Below the pieces are notes generated by a model. The model made no database searches, was not told the DNA's origin, and saw only the letters and a list, made by a program, of their open reading frames with translations. A DNA stretch of 16,110 nucleotides from Prochlorococcus sp. AG-363-L02. GTDB taxonomy: Bacteria > Cyanobacteriota > Cyanobacteriia > PCC-6307 > Cyanobiaceae. Numbering within the stretch: position 1 is the stretch's first letter; the number at the start of each line of letters is the position of its first letter. The DNA lies in assembly GCA_003280185.1 (NCBI GenBank), contig QCFP01000016.1, positions 1 through 16,110 on the forward strand. The letters are read 5' to 3'. The translations under genes were made by a program, and so were the position numbers. Positions 6,009 to 13,642 of this stretch are shown piece by piece.

Positions 6009-7832
6009 TTGAAGTTGAAAGTTTCACCACAAAAAAGAAATAGAACCATATGGCTAATCCTGGCTATTGGGATTGTGCTCTTCCTTTGGCAGTTGGGGTC
6101 AACAGGATTAGTTGATGAGACCCCACCTCTTTTTGCTTCGGCAGCAAGAGCAATGGCAAAAACAGGAGATTGGCTTACTCCAAGAGTTAATGGATTACCT
6201 CGTTATGACAAGCCTCCTTTGGTTTATTGGTTTATGGCATTTTTTTATGGATTGCCTGGGCATATTCATTGGGATCCTTTAGGTACTTGGGCAGCAAGAC
6301 TTCCGTCTGCCTTGTCAACGTTGGCGTTGATGTGTGCACTAGGCGATACGGTTATGAGGTGGCCTCAACCTGGAGATAAACACCCAAGAAGGACTGGAGT
6401 TGTAGTTGCTTTGGCTTTCGGGCTTTCTCCATTGGTTCTTTTATGGAGTAGGACAGCAGTTAGTGATCCCCTTCTTTGCTGCACACTTGGCCTCAGTCTC
6501 TTGATTCATTGGAGGCGTTATGCATTTAAGACAAGTCATCCTTGGTGGCTGGCTTGGACATTTTTGGGGTTAGCAGTTTTAACAAAGGGTCCAGTGGCTG
6601 TGATTTTGACTGGGCTAGTGCTGCTTGTCTTTGGTTGCTTACAAAAAGATCTTGGGAGGCTTTGGAAGATAACTCAGCCTTGCAGAGGACTTTTAGTTAC
6701 TTTATGCATATCATTGCCTTGGTATTTGGCAGAGTTGATTGTTGAGGGAGAGCCTTTCTGGAAAAGTTTCTTTGGATATCACAATTTTCAGAGATTTACA
6801 AGCGTTGTTAATAGCCATCTTCAACCATGGTGGTTTTTTATTCCTATGATGCTCCTAGCATCTTTACCTTTTACTCCTTTCTTGGTTTATGGTTTGTTTC
6901 GTTCTAGTTCTTCCAGGCACTTTGGCAAGGTAGAAAATAATTTAGATCCGCCAAATTCACTAAATAATTTTGCTAAGGCATGGCTTCTATCTATACTATT
7001 ATTTTTTACTTTTGCCGCAACCAAGTTGCCTAGCTATTGGTTGCCAGCAACTCCCGCTGCTGCCTTATTGGTTGGCCTTTGCTCCACGTTATCTTTTAAA
7101 CAATTTAAAGCTATTAGATATGCCTGGATTTTTACTATTTTAATTCTTATTCTTCTATCTATAACTCTTCTTGTTTCAGCTGATTGGATACAGTTTATTA
7201 GTGATCCTGAGATGCCGAGCTTGGGATCGGAAATTGTAAAAAGTGGACTCGCTTTAAGAGGAGCATTGATTTTTGCACTTGCGAGTTCATTCGGGATTAT
7301 TGCGATATTGCGATACGAGTCTATTGGTTTGTTGCCAATTCAATTGATGCTGATGATATTTTCTCTTACTACGCTCGTACCTTTGTGGTCATTAGGAGAC
7401 GATTTGCGTCATTTCCCAGTTCGCAAATCTGCTGAGATCCTAGTCAAAAAGAAGAAATCTTCTGAGCCTTTTGCAATGGTTGGAGTTATGAAACCATCCT
7501 TGCATTTTTATACTGGGAAAGTTGTGATATACGAAGGGAGATCTCCTCAGGCTCTTGTTAATTTAGAAGATCGTATAAGAAACGACAGTAGAGATGAATC
7601 TCCTCCTCAGATCTCATTTTCTAAGAAAGACATAAAAACTATTTTGATGGTAATTGATAAGAAGACTTCGGAGATGAGTTACTGGGTAGGATTAAGGCAT
7701 GAAGTCCTCGGGGAAATTGGTATATATAGGATATGGCGCGTTGAATTGGAGAGCTTGAGTGCCAGAGCAAATAAGTTAAAGGCTGCTGGAACAAATCCTG
7801 ACTGGATGAATCCTAGACCCGAGAGATATTGA
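6009..7832 (+). CDS. ArnT/GT83-like polyprenyl-phosphate-sugar glycosyltransferase
   Basis: This 607-residue integral membrane protein has about 11-13 hydrophobic segments, as in GT-C enzymes of the ArnT/PMT family. These move a sugar from a polyprenyl-phosphate carrier onto an acceptor on the outer side of the membrane. The first loop carries LVDETPPLFA with Asp36-Glu37, the acidic pair expected in the active site. It is followed by MAKTGDWLTPRVNGLPRYDKPPLVYW, partly shown here as key groups TGDWL, NG and DKPPL.YW, the family hallmark. Later ATKLPSYWLPA.PA matches the conserved TK.P.Y.LP motif. The start is TTG at 6009 because the first in-frame ATG is about 47 codons in, beyond the catalytic loop. 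No clear ribosome binding site is present, so translation may depend on the upstream gene. The soluble C-terminal part (about 470-607) is the variable domain. The sugar and acceptor are unknown. Confidence 0.9.
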   Translation: MKLKVSPQKRNRTIWLILAIGIVLFLWQLGSTGLVDETPPLFASAARAMAKTGDWLTPRVNGLPRYDKPPLVYWFMAFFYGLPGHIHWDPLGTWAARLPSALSTLALMCALGDTVMRWPQPGDKHPRRTGVVVALAFGLSPLVLLWSRTAVSDPLLCCTLGLSLLIHWRRYAFKTSHPWWLAWTFLGLAVLTKGPVAVILTGLVLLVFGCLQKDLGRLWKITQPCRGLLVTLCISLPWYLAELIVEGEPFWKSFFGYHNFQRFTSVVNSHLQPWWFFIPMMLLASLPFTPFLVYGLFRSSSSRHFGKVENNLDPPNSLNNFAKAWLLSILLFFTFAATKLPSYWLPATPAAALLVGLCSTLSFKQFKAIRYAWIFTILILILLSITLLVSADWIQFISDPEMPSLGSEIVKSGLALRGALIFALASSFGIIAILRYESIGLLPIQLMLMIFSLTTLVPLWSLGDDLRHFPVRKSAEILVKKKKSSEPFAMVGVMKPSLHFYTGKVVIYEGRSPQALVNLEDRIRNDSRDESPPQISFSKKDIKTILMVIDKKTSEMSYWVGLRHEVLGEIGIYRIWRVELESLSARANKLKAAGTNPDWMNPRPERY

Positions 7833-7878
7833 AAAATATGACTTTATTTATTGAGTTACTTGGGTTAATCTTATGGAA

Positions 7879-8352
7879 TTAATTATTTTTCTCTTTGAGC
7901 TCTTTTTGTTTGCAAAAACAACACTTTCCCCATATCTTTAATTCTCCAGCTGAAGAAGGATTGCCACATAAATTACATTTTGCTATTCCATGTACATCAA
8001 TTCTGCTGGGGTGGCGAGCCCAGACCTTTAATTCGCTATCTGTAGTTTTGTACTCTCTTGGGTGATGTTGCTGAATTTTTAGGACTCTAACTTTGTGCCC
8101 AGCGGCTTTAAGAGCCGCTAGTAGTTGGGGACGGTTGTATAGAAGTGCTTGACGCCATTGGGGATGGCTAGCACCAATTATTAGTACTCCGCGTTGGAGG
8201 CTGACAGGAGAGCAATTGCTCGAAAGTTGCGGTCCTGCAATAACTTTCCAGTCATTTAAAAGCCCTGCCAAACTACCTTTTTTTTGCCAAGTTTTTTGAA
8301 GACCTTCCAGGCAAGATCCAAGTGCTGAAGCTGGTTCTTGGTTTGCTCTCAT
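7879..8352 (-). CDS. DUF721 (DciA-like) protein with C-terminal zinc-ribbon-like motif
   Basis: This 157-residue protein has a DUF721 domain at about 5-95: LGSCLEGLQKTWQ, LLNDWKVIAGPQLSSNCSPVSL, GVLIIGASHPQWRQALLYNRPQLL. DUF721 includes DciA, the loader or partner of the replicative helicase DnaB in most bacteria without DnaC, so that is the best inferred role. DnaB interaction is not proven for this form. The tail has Cys126, Cys129, Cys144 and Cys147 (CNLC, then CCFC), which would fit a zinc ribbon, plus a basic end. It has its own ATG start at 8350-8352. It is convergent with the ArnT-like gene (46 bases apart) and divergent from vipp1 (108 bases apart), with no functional link to either evident. 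Confidence 0.85.
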   Translation of the reverse strand: MRANQEPASALGSCLEGLQKTWQKKGSLAGLLNDWKVIAGPQLSSNCSPVSLQRGVLIIGASHPQWRQALLYNRPQLLAALKAAGHKVRVLKIQQHHPREYKTTDSELKVWARHPSRIDVHGIAKCNLCGNPSSAGELKIWGKCCFCKQKELKEKNN

Positions 8353-8460
8353 TCGTTGCGGATGATTGGCCTTTGGATTTGTGGCCTAATTCATTTTCAC
8401 AATCTAGGTGGAGGATCTCTGAAGTGTCGCTAGTCTCCTTAAGGCTTTATATATGCCTCA

Positions 8461-9261
8461 ATGGGCTTCTTTGACAGGTTTAGTCGTTTAATTCGTGCCA
8501 ATCTCAATGATTTAGTGAGTAAGGCTGAGGATCCCGTAAAGATCCTTGATCAGTCTGTAGCAGACATGCAGACTGATTTAGTAAAGCTAAGGCAGGCAGT
8601 TGCCATTGCCATCTCAAGCCAAAAAAGATTGCTTAGCCAGGCCCAGCATGCTGAGAATCAAGTTAAAACTTGGTATGAACGAGCAGAACTTGCAATCCAA
8701 AAGGATTCAGAGGATTTAGCAAAAGAAGCCTTGACTCGTCGTAAGACTTTTCAAGAAACAGCGACTTCTCTGAGGAATCAACTAAAGGCACAAGAAGGAC
8801 AGGTTGATTTGCTGAAGAGAAGTTTGGTTGCCTTAGAAGGCAAGATCGCTGAGGCAAAAACCAAAAAGGATATGTTAAAGGCCAGAGCTCAAGCGGCTAA
8901 GGCTCAGCAACAGCTCCAAAGTGCTGTCGGGACTTTGGGTACTGGTTCTGCTATGGAGGCCTTTGAGCGAATGGAAGATAAGGTTCAAGCATTGGAAGCC
9001 ACCAGTCAGGCATCAGCAGAGTTGGCAGGAGCTGATTTAGAGAGCCAATTTGCAGCTCTTGAGGGGGGTGATGATTTAGATGATGAGTTAAATACTCTTC
9101 GGAGAAAGCTAAAGAGTGGCGCTGAAGCGGTTGCCTTGCCTGCAGTTGATACAAATGAGGAAGATAAGGATTCTTTGATCTCTTCGGAAGAAATTGAGCA
9201 GGTAAAAGTTACGGAGGTAGATGCTGAACTAGAAGAATTAAAGAAATCAATTGAAAACTAG
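8461..9261 (+). CDS. vipp1: Vipp1/IM30, PspA-family ESCRT-III-like membrane protein
   Basis: Vipp1 (IM30) forms large rings and rods on membranes and is needed to build and protect thylakoids. The 266-residue product opens with the amphipathic helix MGFFDRFSRLIRANLNDLVS and then EDPVKILDQSVADMQ.DL, the PspA/IM30 start. The following helices form a long coiled hairpin (about 30-150, rich in Gln, Lys, Glu and Ala), and AMEAFERMEDKV is the family motif near 160. The acidic tail ends in VDAELEELKKSIEN, a helix like the C-terminal extension that separates Vipp1 from bacterial PspA. The linker with several acidic stretches is longer than in PspA. There is no psp operon around it. The aminotransferase gene starts 22 bases later and may share its transcript. 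Confidence 0.93.
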   Translation: MGFFDRFSRLIRANLNDLVSKAEDPVKILDQSVADMQTDLVKLRQAVAIAISSQKRLLSQAQHAENQVKTWYERAELAIQKDSEDLAKEALTRRKTFQETATSLRNQLKAQEGQVDLLKRSLVALEGKIAEAKTKKDMLKARAQAAKAQQQLQSAVGTLGTGSAMEAFERMEDKVQALEATSQASAELAGADLESQFAALEGGDDLDDELNTLRRKLKSGAEAVALPAVDTNEEDKDSLISSEEIEQVKVTEVDAELEELKKSIEN

Positions 9262-9283
9262 CTTTGATTATCCTTTTACTTAG

Positions 9284-10480
9284 ATGAATACTTCCAGGCG
9301 TCTTAGCAAACTTGGGAGAGGAGTATTTGCAAGAAATGATCAACGTAAAAATATTTATCGTAATGCGAAGACCAAATTAGGTATGCCTAATTTGGTTGAC
9401 CTTTCACTTGGATCAACAGATTTGTTGCCCCCTTCAAGTGTTTTAGACGAGATTGCTCGAAATTTAGAAAACCCTGATAGTTCTGCATATTGCTTACATG
9501 CAGATACAAGGCCTTTTAGGGAAGCTGTCACTTCTTGGGTTGCGCGTCGATTTGATGTTGAAGTTGATCCAGATAAGGAGGTTTTGCTTTTATTGGGGTC
9601 TCAAGATGGCACCGCACATTTACCACTCGCGACAATGAACTCAGGGGACATGGGATTGATTATGGACCCCTCCTACCCGTCTCATCGAGGAGGCCTTTTG
9701 CTTGCAGATGCCAAAATCCAATACTTAAAGCTAAATCCAGAAAACAATTGGAAACCAGAATTTAATTCCTTGAGAAAAAGTGATTTAGAGCGTATGAAAA
9801 TGATGGTTTTAGGCTTTCCTCATAATCCAACAGCTTGTGTCGGAGAACAGATTTGGTTGGATGAAGCATTGGCCTTAGGAGTTAGGCATGACTTCATAGT
9901 CGCGCATGACAATCCCTATGTGGATCTTGCGCTGGAGGGAGAGGCTCCTGTTCTGCTGAGATCTGAAGGATGGCGAAAGAGAGGGATAGAGTTTTTTTCG
10001 TTTTCTAAGGCTTGGTGTATGGGTGGCTTCCGGATAGCTTTTGCAGTGGGGGCTGAGCCTTTAATCACGGCACTTAGAGATTTAAAAGGGGTCGTTGATT
10101 TCAACCATTCATTAGCGGTCCAACGGGGAGCAATAGTGGCATTGACGCATGCTGCTAATTGGCCTATTCAGATGATTGAGGTTTACAGGGAACGAAGAGA
10201 TAGGACAATGCTTGCACTAAAACAATTGGGTTGGGATCTGCCCTCCCCTTCAATGGCAATTTATTTGTGGCTTCCAGTTCCATTATGGGCACGAGATCGA
10301 GGGGTTAAGGATGAAGATTTGGCTGCTGGGCTCCTAGAGAGGACAGGGGTTGCTCTTACTCCAGGCTCTGGATTTGGTGAAGGGGGGTTGGGTTGGCTAC
10401 GACTAGCACTTGTTAGACCCGTAGATGAATTAGAGGAAGCAGTCGGTCGAATGAAACTATGGTGGCAAAGTGAGAGTTGA
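9284..10480 (+). CDS. Class I/II pyridoxal-phosphate aminotransferase
   Basis: This 398-residue enzyme has the fold-type I aminotransferase pattern: VDLSLGSTDLLPP near the N-terminus, SSAYCLHADTRPFREAV, LLLLGSQDGTAHL for the cofactor phosphate loop, MDPSYPSHRGGLLLADA, and GFPHNPTACVGE. Next comes DNPYVDL, then FSFSKAWCMGGFRIAFAVG with the Schiff-base Lys242, and PGSGFGEGGLGWLRLALVR with the substrate-carboxylate Arg. It is closest in style to the LL-diaminopimelate/aspartate aminotransferase-like group, but substrate specificity is not visible. The usual Tyr after SK is Trp here (SKAWCM for SKTYNM), a modest variation. The ATG at 9284 fits the family length. The 3' end overlaps birA by 11 bases, suggesting a shared transcript; a role in biotin synthesis is possible but unsupported. 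Confidence 0.88.
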   Translation: MNTSRRLSKLGRGVFARNDQRKNIYRNAKTKLGMPNLVDLSLGSTDLLPPSSVLDEIARNLENPDSSAYCLHADTRPFREAVTSWVARRFDVEVDPDKEVLLLLGSQDGTAHLPLATMNSGDMGLIMDPSYPSHRGGLLLADAKIQYLKLNPENNWKPEFNSLRKSDLERMKMMVLGFPHNPTACVGEQIWLDEALALGVRHDFIVAHDNPYVDLALEGEAPVLLRSEGWRKRGIEFFSFSKAWCMGGFRIAFAVGAEPLITALRDLKGVVDFNHSLAVQRGAIVALTHAANWPIQMIEVYRERRDRTMLALKQLGWDLPSPSMAIYLWLPVPLWARDRGVKDEDLAAGLLERTGVALTPGSGFGEGGLGWLRLALVRPVDELEEAVGRMKLWWQSES

Positions 10481-11228
10481 ATCTGTTGGTCGAGCTGCTG
10501 CAGTAAGTCGCTTATTGAAGAAGAGTTCTCCTTCAAATTTCTTGTGGGATTTGCGTTGTAAATCAGTGTGTTCAAGTACTGAGTTAGTTCTTTCTAGATG
10601 GCTGAAAGAAAAGCCATATTTAGAAAATTCTAGATTTCCTCGTGCAGTTTTAGCATTGCAGCAGCGTCATGGAAAAGGCCAGTATGGTCGTGAATGGCAA
10701 TCATCCCGGGGAGGTGTATGGATCAGTGCTGCTTTCCCTTGGTTTTATGAGAAAAAATATGCTGGAATACTAGGCTTGGCAGTGGCTTTTGCATTAGTTG
10801 AAAGGATTGAAAAATATGATTTACCGGTTAAGATTAAGTGGCCAAATGATTTAGTTGTTGGAGAAAAGAAGCTTGCCGGAATTCTACCAGGCTTGATATA
10901 TCGTGGTAATGATGTGCGATTTGCCCGGATAGGTTTAGGCTTAAATGTTTATAATAATGTTCCTTTCGAAGGAGTAGCACTTAGACGTTTAATTGGTCCA
11001 GGTAAGAGTCGATTGAATCCATGGATTGTGGAAACCCTATTTGCTTTTGAAAGAGCAATGTCTTTTTCTCATCAGATCGATTGGTTGCGTGATCAAATTG
11101 CACAAAGACTTTGGGCAAAAGAGTTTTTAGATAGAGCCTCGGGAGAGGCTTGGCGTATTAATGGCATTTCAAGTGATGGGGGGTTAAAAGTATTGAATTC
11201 TTTAGGTGAAATAGTATTGAGGCGTTGA
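10470..11228 (+). CDS. birA: Biotin-[acetyl-CoA-carboxylase] ligase, short form without DNA-binding domain
   Basis: This ligase activates biotin with ATP and attaches it to the carrier protein of acetyl-CoA carboxylase (AccB), feeding fatty-acid synthesis. The 252-residue protein has CKSVCSSTELVLSRWL (the SxxSTN/ST-type biotin region), then QQRHGKGQYGREWQSSRGG at about 64-82, KIKWPNDLVVGEKKLAGIL (substrate and ATP binding lysine in KWPND), and FARIGLGLNV. No helix-turn-helix comes before the catalytic part, so it should not act as the biotin repressor as in E. coli. It starts with GTG at 10470, inside the aminotransferase end. Within the family GRGRxGR loop the sequence is GKGQYGR (Gly68-Arg74), putting Gln at the position of E. 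coli Arg118. Confidence 0.9.
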   Translation: MRVESVGRAAAVSRLLKKSSPSNFLWDLRCKSVCSSTELVLSRWLKEKPYLENSRFPRAVLALQQRHGKGQYGREWQSSRGGVWISAAFPWFYEKKYAGILGLAVAFALVERIEKYDLPVKIKWPNDLVVGEKKLAGILPGLIYRGNDVRFARIGLGLNVYNNVPFEGVALRRLIGPGKSRLNPWIVETLFAFERAMSFSHQIDWLRDQIAQRLWAKEFLDRASGEAWRINGISSDGGLKVLNSLGEIVLRR

Positions 11229-11256
11229 GAAAAAATGCAACTAATAGGAAGTTTAA

Positions 11257-11973
11257 CTAGCTAATTATTTTTCCATCTTTAAAACGAACAATTCTCTTTG
11301 CCCTTGAAGCAACTTCATCTTCGTGGGTTACAAGAACTAAAGTTATTCCTTGAGAATGAAGCTCTTCAAAAAGATTGAGGACATCCTCTGTAGTCTTTGA
11401 ATCTAATGCCCCGGTTGGTTCGTCTGCCAGTAGTAAGGAAGGCTGATTGATAATTGCTCTGGCGATGGCAACGCGTTGTTGCTGACCACCGGATAGCTGA
11501 TTAGGTCTATTGTCCATCCTTTCTGAAAGACCTACCTTTAAGAGTGCTTCTTGTGCCCGCTTTTGTCTCCTTTGGACAGGGACTCCTGCATAAGTCATTG
11601 GCAAGATTACGTTTTCAAGAGCAGTTAGTTGTGGGAGAAGGTGGAATTGTTGAAAAACAAAACCAAGCTTTTGATTACGTATATCTGCTAGGGAGTCGTC
11701 ATCAAGGTCTTCGATGGAGATACCATTTAGTTGGTAATTGCCAGTTGTTGGCCGATCTAGACAACCTAAAATATTCATCGCAGTACTTTTGCCTGACCCG
11801 CTTGCTCCCATTACGGCAAGAAAGTCTCCATGATTAACGGTTAGATTTAAACGGTCTAATGCTTTAACTTCTGCATTCCCATCCCCATAGATCTTGCTTA
11901 CCTCCAATAAGGAGGCTACTGGATTGGTACTTTCTTTCTCTTTAGCCAAGGAATTGTTGATTAGTGAGAGCAA
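11257..11973 (-). CDS. ABC transporter ATP-binding protein, LolD/MacB/DevA type
   Basis: This 238-residue ATPase has all catalytic parts: Walker [10 protein letters not shown] (56-64), Q-loop [10 protein letters not shown], signature [14 protein letters not shown], Walker [15 protein letters not shown], and the H-switch VTHEDEVA. The layout [15 protein letters not shown] and [23 protein letters not shown] is that of LolD/MacB-type subunits, which drive lipoprotein or lipid export, or peptide/antibiotic export; in heterocystous cyanobacteria DevA is a relative. No permease gene adjoins it, so its partner must be encoded elsewhere. The first ATG (11971-11973) overlaps ndhB by 32 bases. A TTG at 11947-11949 would cut the overlap to 8 bases and lose eight poorly conserved residues; the true start is uncertain. 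It probably follows ndhB on one transcript. Confidence 0.9.
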   Translation of the reverse strand: MLSLINNSLAKEKESTNPVASLLEVSKIYGDGNAEVKALDRLNLTVNHGDFLAVMGASGSGKSTAMNILGCLDRPTTGNYQLNGISIEDLDDDSLADIRNQKLGFVFQQFHLLPQLTALENVILPMTYAGVPVQRRQKRAQEALLKVGLSERMDNRPNQLSGGQQQRVAIARAIINQPSLLLADEPTGALDSKTTEDVLNLFEELHSQGITLVLVTHEDEVASRAKRIVRFKDGKIIS

Positions 11974-13513
11974 TTGAGTCTTGCAAGAGAGGTGTTCCTG
12001 CTACGGCATTATTGGCCCATTGAAAAATTGGGTTGGAAAAAACTCCACCTATAGCAGTAACAAGAACACAACTAATTAAGGCAAACCTTAGGGCAGGGAT
12101 TCCAAGCGTTTGCAAGTTGATTGTTGGGTAGAATTTAACTATTTCAGAGGCTTCCTGTGGTTCTTTTACGACCATCATCTTGATTACAGATATGTAGTAG
12201 TAAATGGAGATAACTGATGTAACTAAACCTACTACAACAAGTAAGTATTGATGACTGGCCCAACCTGCAAAGAAAAGATAGATTTTGCCAAAAAAGCCAA
12301 TCATTGGAGGGATTCCTCCTAGAGACAATAAACACAAACTAAGCCCAAGAGTTATTAGTGGATCTTTCTGATAAAGACCTGCATAGTCAGCAATTCTGTC
12401 ACTACCTGTCTTAATAGAGAAAAGTATTATGCATGCAAATGCACCAAGGTTCATAAATAAGTAAGCGGCCATATATAACACCATTGCTGCAAAACCATCT
12501 TCAGTCCCACATACCAGTCCAATCATTACGAAGCCTGCTTGCCCGATAGAGCTGTAAGCAAGCATTCTTTTCATGGATGTTTGAGCTAGAGCAACAACAT
12601 TTCCTAATGTCATGCTTAGAACAGCAAGGACAGTGAACAGAAGTTTCCATTGCTCGTCAAATGCACTAAAACAGCCGATCAATAATCGGAGGGCTAGTGC
12701 AAACCCTGCAGCTTTAGAACCTACCGACAGGAACGCCACGACGGGAGTAGGAGAGCCTTCGTATACGTCAGGGGTCCATTGATGAAAGGGGACTGCTGCA
12801 ATTTTGAATGCAACGGTGGCAAGGACGAAAACTAGGGCAATTGCTGAGAGAGGTGTGGGGCTTGTTAGAAGAGCTAGTCCAATCCCCTGGATACTTGTAG
12901 TCCCACTTATTCCATAGAGAAGTGAGGCCCCGTAAAGGAAAACTGCAGCTGCAGCTGAGCCCACAAGTAAGTATTTCAGGGCGGCTTCAGAGCTGCGAGC
13001 GTCTCTTTTCATGTACCCCGAAAGAAGATAACTCGCAACGGAGAGTGTTTCTAGAGACACAAAAACGCTGACGAGATCTGTTGAACCACATAGCAACATC
13101 GCTCCAAGTGTTGCTGCGAGGAGGATGGCTGCATATTCACCCACAGGGCTTCCGCTTTGCTCTGCATATCTCCAACTAATTAGAAGCGAAATTAGTGTTG
13201 ATAGAGCAACTATTCCCCGAAAGGATATTGCGAGCTTATCGGCAACGAAGGCTCCTAAAAAAGATGGTTCAAGAGGTGTATCCCATTGCCGAACGAGAAG
13301 AACAAGAGCAATTGTCAGGCTTACGTAACAAATGGGCGGGGCCCAACGTGCGGCAGCCTTCTCTCCTGCAAGGTCCACTATTAGCGTTCCCAGCAAGGCT
13401 ATGAGAACAACTCCCTCAGGAGCCACTGCACCAGCATTGAGGCCAAGATTGAGCAGGTCTGCCGGCGCTGGAAGGGCCTGGGTGGAAAGAAGTAATGCAC
13501 CCATTTCGGGCAT
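11942..13513 (-). CDS. ndhB: NAD(P)H-quinone oxidoreductase (NDH-1) subunit 2
   Basis: NdhB is a proton-pumping, antiporter-like core subunit of cyanobacterial NDH-1, which oxidises ferredoxin in respiration and cyclic electron flow around photosystem I. The 523-residue protein has about 14 membrane segments. It has the family features [25 protein letters not shown] (Glu in the fifth helix) and [23 protein letters not shown], the antiporter core with [34 protein letters not shown] and [12 protein letters not shown]. The ATG at 13511-13513 (MPEMGALLL) is the probable start; the second ATG at 13504 is three codons in, and no ribosome binding site separates them. The gene is single, not in a cluster with other ndh subunits, as is normal in cyanobacteria, and divergent from topA. 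Confidence 0.95.
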   Translation of the reverse strand: MPEMGALLLSTQALPAPADLLNLGLNAGAVAPEGVVLIALLGTLIVDLAGEKAAARWAPPICYVSLTIALVLLVRQWDTPLEPSFLGAFVADKLAISFRGIVALSTLISLLISWRYAEQSGSPVGEYAAILLAATLGAMLLCGSTDLVSVFVSLETLSVASYLLSGYMKRDARSSEAALKYLLVGSAAAAVFLYGASLLYGISGTTSIQGIGLALLTSPTPLSAIALVFVLATVAFKIAAVPFHQWTPDVYEGSPTPVVAFLSVGSKAAGFALALRLLIGCFSAFDEQWKLLFTVLAVLSMTLGNVVALAQTSMKRMLAYSSIGQAGFVMIGLVCGTEDGFAAMVLYMAAYLFMNLGAFACIILFSIKTGSDRIADYAGLYQKDPLITLGLSLCLLSLGGIPPMIGFFGKIYLFFAGWASHQYLLVVVGLVTSVISIYYYISVIKMMVVKEPQEASEIVKFYPTINLQTLGIPALRFALISCVLVTAIGGVFSNPIFQWANNAVAGTPLLQDSIALTNQQFLG

Positions 13514-13529
13514 GTCGAGCGCAGTATTG

Positions 13530-13558
13530 GATAATTAACTTCAACTTTAGCGGTGCAA
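13530..13558 (-). promoter_or_regulatory. Candidate ndhB promoter in the ndhB-topA divergent gap
   Basis: The 129-base gap between the start codons of ndhB and topA must serve both genes. On the minus strand it contains TTGCAC (13558-13553), a 17-base spacer, and ATTATC (13535-13530), a passable sigma-70-type pair. It would give a very short leader before ndhB, which weakens the call. On the topA side I see TTGACT at 13597-13602 but no -10 at a suitable distance. Confidence 0.25.
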
Positions 13559-13642
13559 GAAAATCAAACCTTTCGTAACGGCTTTATTTACGGAGTTTGA
13601 CTTCTGGTGCGATAAAGATTGAGAAGGTTACCTTTTTTAAGT

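Noticed and set aside
7833..7878. Possible terminator between the convergent ArnT-like and DUF721 genes
   Set aside because: Only a 5-bp A/T stem (ATATT/AATAT) is seen around the stop codon, with no G/C-rich stem or T-run; too weak to call.
10261..10575. Minus-strand open frame of 104 codons
   Set aside because: It is antisense to the aminotransferase and birA, both clearly conserved, and its low-complexity Ser/Pro-rich translation is typical of a shadow frame.
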